Part shown: in pieces, positions 60,329 through 64,000 of the stretch
How the letters are laid out: the number at the start of each line of letters is the position of its first letter
Position numbering within the stretch: position 1 is the first letter of the stretch
Assembly (NCBI GenBank): GCA_029465975.1
Contig: CM055756.1
Location: 1,540,101 to 1,604,100, forward strand
Source of the DNA: Dallia pectoralis
Lineage: Eukaryota > Chordata > Actinopteri > Esociformes > Umbridae
Direction: 5' to 3'
DNA length: 64,000 bases
Made by a program: the position numbers and the translations under genes
The notes under the pieces: model-generated
Seen by the model: the letters and a program-made list of their open reading frames with translations, nothing else
The model's database searches: none
What the model was told of the DNA's origin: nothing

Positions 60329-60496
60329 TGGATGCGTGCCCGCTGGACCTCAGACCCGTGCTATGCCTTCTACGGGGTGGACGGCTCTGATTGCTCCTTC
60401 CTGATCTACCTGAGTGAGGTGGAGTGGTTCTGCCCCATATTGGCCTGGAGGAATCAGACCACCACGCCCACGCACAAACCCCTCCCCAAGAGACAG
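60329..60496 (+). CDS. mgat5b: mgat5b luminal-domain exon with the WTSDPCYAFYGVDG block
   Basis: The 56-codon exon, phase 0 at both ends, is the most conserved block in the window. It opens WMRARWTSDPCYAFYGVDGS, continues DCSFLIYLSEVEWFCP and ends WRNQTTTPTHKPLPKRQ. The SDPCY..YGVDG..CSF.IYLSEVE..CP pattern is diagnostic of the GnT-V family. RARWTSDPCYAF and EVEWFCP favour the B paralogue, because MGAT5 has a different WRSDPCY and ENWCP context. Three Cys are candidates for structural disulfides, and NQT is a potential N-glycosylation site. The acceptor is TTTCCTCTTAG ending at 60328 and the donor is GTGGGT at 60497. This region precedes the catalytic GT18 fold, which lies beyond the window. 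Confidence 0.96.
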
Positions 60497-60994
60497 GTGG
60501 GTCTGCCGAACTGCTAAACTGTTAACAAGTTTGCTTCATTGCGCGCGCGTGTGTGTGTGTGCGTGTGCTTGTGCGGCGTTTGTCTGTGATACTTGAATCC
60601 CAACATAATCCCTGGCTCTTTACACACAGTCTCCTGGGAGTGGTGTGTGGATATACAGCCACTCAACAGACAGTCTATTCTGTCTCTGCCTTGAATCATG
60701 GCTGTGACTGTGAGTATTCCAGTTATTTACAACCCACCCGGGTAACGTTTTCTCCGGTCTCTCCCCACCCCTCCCCGGAGCGCTGAACACCACACACTAA
60801 TGGGGCGGCTGCTCATTTGAATTCTCGTGCAGCTTAATGATACGTTCTAATTACTCGCCTGGATTGAGTGTGGCTAATCCTATGAGTTCCCTCAGGGGTT
60901 CCTCCTCCAATGTTTGACTCCCTAACAATAATTCACTTGTAGCGTGAATGTATTGGATCTCGTATTGACTGCGCATATGTGTGGATACGATAGA

Positions 60995-61025
<31 letters not shown>

Positions 61026-61471
61026 GATACGATAGAGTCTGTGTGTGTGGGTGTCTGTGTGTGTGTAGTTGTGTCAGGTGGTGTGTAGTTGTGTATCTGC
61101 GTCTGTGAGCCGTGTACATGTTTTTCTTTGCTCTCTGTGCACTTACACCATTGATTAGCATTTGGCGGCTCAGATTGCACTGTGATATAGTGATGATTGA
61201 AGAGGGCTGAAAAATACGTGTGAAGTGAAATGAAGGCAGCCGGTTAATGAGCAGAACGCGGGTCCCTTGTCTGGGCAAGATGTAGATAGATGTATAGTCC
61301 CATTATGTCCAGGTATACTCAGCCCCAGCTACCTGCATATTGCTGTTTTTCCCCAGGTTTTGATTTGTTCTGAGGTGTTTATTGTTTGGATTGAGTGCTT
61401 CTGTCGCTGCTTGATTTGTCATTGTGCAAACCTTATATGTGCACGTCGTCTCTCCTGTGCCTGTTGTCCAG
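60497..61471. other. mgat5b 975-bp intron with alternating purine-pyrimidine tracts
   Basis: GCGCGCGCGTGTGTGTGTGT begins at about 60,540, some 45 bp after the donor, and (TG)n tracts lie at about 60,996-61,080 with TGGATACGATAGAGTCTGTG repeated twice (about 60,982 and 61,024). No gene; open frames here are repeat-driven. Confidence 0.8.
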
Positions 61472-61636
61472 TCTATATTCCGGTCAGACATCAGGGACCT
61501 TCTAGAGCAGGTGGGCACGGGCAAGGAGTCTCTGAGTTTCATGAAAAGGAGGATACGCAGTCTGTCTGCACAGTGGGCCCTGGCAGCTCGTAAGCTGGAC
61601 GCCAGTCTGCAGAGTCACGGGAAAGAGCAGAAGAGG
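61472..61636 (+). CDS. mgat5b: mgat5b luminal-domain exon, last one in the window
   Basis: The 55-codon, phase 0 exon opens SIFRSDIRDLLEQVGTGKES, continues LSFMKRRIRSLSAQWALAAR and ends KLDASLQSHGKEQKR. The GSGKESL.FMK.R...L.AQWALAA pattern matches MGAT5B. It is rich in basic residues and predicted helical. The acceptor is GTTGTCCAG ending at 61471; the donor is a consensus GTGAGT at 61637. The remaining exons, encoding most of the glycosyltransferase domain, lie to the right of the window. The following intron begins with a Rex1 scrap and a 39-bp minisatellite. Confidence 0.95.
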
Positions 61637-61989
61637 GTGAGTGTCAACAGACTGTTCATAATATGTCATCTCATCCATGGCTCAACATTTCTGCCGTCCT
61701 CGACCTTTACATCAATGACCCGAGTCGTCTGACAAGGTTGCGATGTGGCGTCGAGAAAAAAACAGCCTTAGACATCATTCTCCCGGGAATCAGGTCCGAC
61801 GTTAGGGGTGTTTTATTTGAGATATTTTACGTCACCTTTATTAAATCTGATATTTCATATGACTACTGGGTACAAATATGTAATTCTTGACAAAATATTC
61901 CACTTGCTTGACTCATAATTATGCTAAAACAAACTTCCACATTTTATTTTGTACAATGTATTATCATGCCCAAACTCCCAGAAATAAAT

Positions 61990-62160
61990 GTTTGATTATA
62001 GTCGACTTTAGGAGGAGCCCAGGAGCTGTTTGTCCCATTGCATTGATTATTCAGAACTCAGCCCTCTGGCAGAAGGTTGAGGTCTATCAGCACCAAAACC
62101 TCTCACCACAAGAACAGTTGTTTACATACAGCAGTAGGCTGATGAACATGCCCCTAGAAC
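61990..62160 (+). mobile_element. Rex1-type scrap at the border of the 39-bp array
   Basis: VDFRRSPGAVCPIA (from about 62,001) followed by ALWQKVEVYQHQNLSPQEQL FTYSSRLMNM joins two parts of a Rex1 C-terminal region with the middle deleted. It lies directly beside the minisatellite. Confidence 0.65.
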
Positions 62161-64000
62161 CACACTGACTATAGCCTGCTCCTCACATTCATACAGAACC
62201 ACACTGACTATAGGTTGCTGCCCACATGCCCCTAGAACCACACTGTCTATAGCCTGCTCCCCACATTCATACAGAACCAAACTGACTATAGCCTGCTCCT
62301 CACATTCACACAGAACCACACTGACTATAGGTTGCTGCCCACATGCCCCTAGAACCACACTGTCTATAGCCTGCTCCCCACATTCATACAGAACCACACT
62401 GACTATAGCCTGCTCCCCACATTCACACAGAACCATACTGACTATAACCTGCTCCCCACATTCATACAGAACCACACTGACTATAGCCTGCTCCCCACAT
62501 TCATACAGAACCACACTGACTATAGCCTGCTCCCCACATTCATACAGAACCACACTGACTATAGCCTGCTCCCCACATTCATACAGAACCACACTGACTA
62601 TAGCCTGCTCCACACATTCATACAGAACCACACTGACTATAGCCTGCTCCCCACATTCATACAGAACCACACTGACTATAGCCTGCTCCACACATTCACA
62701 CAGAACCACACTGACTATAGCCTGCTCCCCACATTCATACAGAACCACACTGACTATAGCCTGCTCCCCACATTCATACAGAACCACACTGACTATAGCC
62801 TGGTCCCCACATTCATACAGAACCACACTGACTATAGCCTGCTCCCCACATTCATACAGAACCACACTGACTATAGCCTGCTCCCCACATTCACACAGAA
62901 CCACACTGACTATAGCCTGCTCCCCACATTCATACAGAACCACACTGACTATAGCCTGCTCCACACATTCACACAGAACCACACTGACTATAGCCTGCTC
63001 CCCACATTCATACAGAACCACACTGACTATAGCCTGCTCCCCACATTCATACAGAACCACACTGACTATAGCCTGCTCCACACATTCACACAGAACCACA
63101 CTGACTATAGCCTGCTCCCCACATTCATACAGAACCACACTGACTATAGCCTGCTCCACACATTCACACAGAACCACACTGACTATAGCCTGCTCCCCAC
63201 ATTCACACAGAACCACACTGACTATAGCCTGCTCCCCACATTCATACAGAACCACACTGACTATAGCCTGCTCCACACATTCACACAGAACCACACTGAC
63301 TATAGCCTGCTCCCCACATTCACACAGAACCAAACTGACTATAGCCTGCTGCCCACATTCATACAGAACCACACTGACTATAGCCTGCTGCCCACATTCA
63401 TACAGAACCACACTGACTATAGCCTGCTCCCCACATTCACACAGAACCAAACTGACTATAGCCTGCTGCCCACATTCATACAGAACCACACTGACTATAG
63501 CCTGCTGCCCACATTCATACAGAACCACACTGACTATAGCCTGCTCTCCACAGTCACACAGAACCACACTGACTATAACCTGATCCCCACATTCACACAG
63601 AACCAAACTGACTATAGCCTGCTCCCCACATTCATACAGAACCACACTGACTATAGCCTGCTCCCCACATTCACACAGAACCACACTGTCTATAGCCTGC
63701 TCCCCACATTCATACAGAACCACACTGACTATAGCCTGCTCCCCACATTCACACAGAACCACACTGACTATAGCCTGCTCCCCACATTCACACAGAACCA
63801 CACTGACTATAGCCTGCTCCCCACATTCACACAGAACCACACTGACTATAGCCTGCTCCCCACATTCACACAGAACCACACTGACTATAGCCTGCTCCCC
63901 ACATTCACACAGAACCACACTGACTATAGCCTGCTCCACACATTCATACAGAACCACACTGACTATAGCCGACTGCCCACATTCACACAGAACCACACTG
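62150..64000. repeat. 39-bp minisatellite, at least 47 copies, running off the window
   Basis: The unit is CCACACTGACTATAGCCTGC TCCCCACATTCACACAGAA, with recurring variants (CATACAG for CACACAG, CCACACA for CCCCACA, CTGCCCAC for CTCCCCAC). The first few units (62,150-62,400) show a longer pattern in which CATGCCCCTAGAACC units alternate. Because 39 is a multiple of three, the minus strand is open for 624 codons. The array continues past 64,000. Confidence 0.97.

Noticed and set aside
4234..61636. Assignment of the host gene to mgat5 instead of mgat5b
   Set aside because: The signal-anchor (GIGFF.LCFLMTSLGGQFS), GPESRG stem, RARWTSDPCYAF and QWALAA blocks agree with the B paralogue; MGAT5 differs in all of them.
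62122..63996. 624-codon minus-strand open frame as a repetitive protein gene
   Set aside because: It is produced by a 39-bp tandem unit divisible by three; there is no non-repetitive start region, promoter or homology, and it begins and ends with the array.
62150..64000. CRISPR-like array
   Set aside because: Units are contiguous without unique spacers, and the sequence is a vertebrate genome; it is a minisatellite. The same holds for the 46-bp, 53-bp and 63-bp arrays.

Overview
This is animal nuclear DNA, almost certainly from a teleost fish. It has spliced genes with long introns, abundant microsatellites and minisatellites, and the typical teleost mixture of Rex1, Rex3 and L2-type LINEs, Tc1-like DNA transposons and small hAT elements. 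A short interspersed repeat at about 4.88-4.99 kb resembles one I associate with salmonids and pikes, but I would not name a species from it.

The only conserved host gene I can support is mgat5b on the + strand (alpha-1,6-mannosylglycoprotein 6-beta-N-acetylglucosaminyltransferase B, GnT-IX/GnT-Vb). Six consecutive coding exons are present: 4234-4346, 35032-35179, 48358-48467, 60028-60101, 60329-60496 and 61472-61636. All have AG/GT borders, and their phases fit together into 259 uninterrupted codons. They cover the Golgi signal anchor, the stem and the start of the luminal catalytic region. The first coding exon and the glycosyltransferase fold proper lie outside the window. The introns are very uneven: 30.7 kb, 13.2 kb, 11.6 kb, 0.23 kb and 0.98 kb, then one that runs off the right edge.

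Nearly everything else is intronic repeat. Intron content from left to right: a (GT)n tract and a DNA-transposon piece at 2.06 kb; a 46-bp minisatellite (6.04-7.08 kb); a nearly full-length but decayed Tc1-like element (9.2-10.3 kb); a 20-bp array (10.8 kb); a hAT-type MITE (11.55-12.6 kb); an 11-bp CATG array (13.4 kb); Tc1 pieces at 15.6 and 17.45 kb; a Rex1 LINE on the minus strand (21.5-24.1 kb); an L2-type LINE on the plus strand (24.8-26.5 kb); a tRNA-like SINE (28.4 kb); and Tc1 remnants (27.3, 30.9 and 36.9 kb). After the second exon come an L2 fragment (38.9-40.0 kb), a hAT element at 40,904-44,573 with exact 8-bp target duplications that was itself hit by a young Rex3 LINE (41,558-44,394, exact 12-bp target duplication), and a Rex1 LINE on the plus strand (44.6-47.1 kb). 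After the third exon come a 3' Rex3 fragment, 53-bp and 22-bp arrays, a broken multi-exon gene on the minus strand (51.85-52.92 kb, possibly with a 5' exon near 53.5 kb), a 63-bp array inside a transposon (55.4-55.9 kb) and a 954-bp hAT remnant carrying a BED zinc-finger exon. A 39-bp minisatellite fills the last 1.85 kb.

Points most worth a second look: the third mgat5b exon sits directly between a (TG)n tract, which replaces the pyrimidine tract, and a complementary (CA)n tract; the antisense five-exon pseudogene of an uncharacterised teleost protein family; the dated nest of Rex3 within hAT, with a partner MITE that shares its core but has different ends; and the 39-bp array whose antisense strand is open for 624 codons. 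I did not find a convincing new biological system. The mgat5b and transposon assignments rest on protein and sequence patterns recognised by eye, not on a database search.
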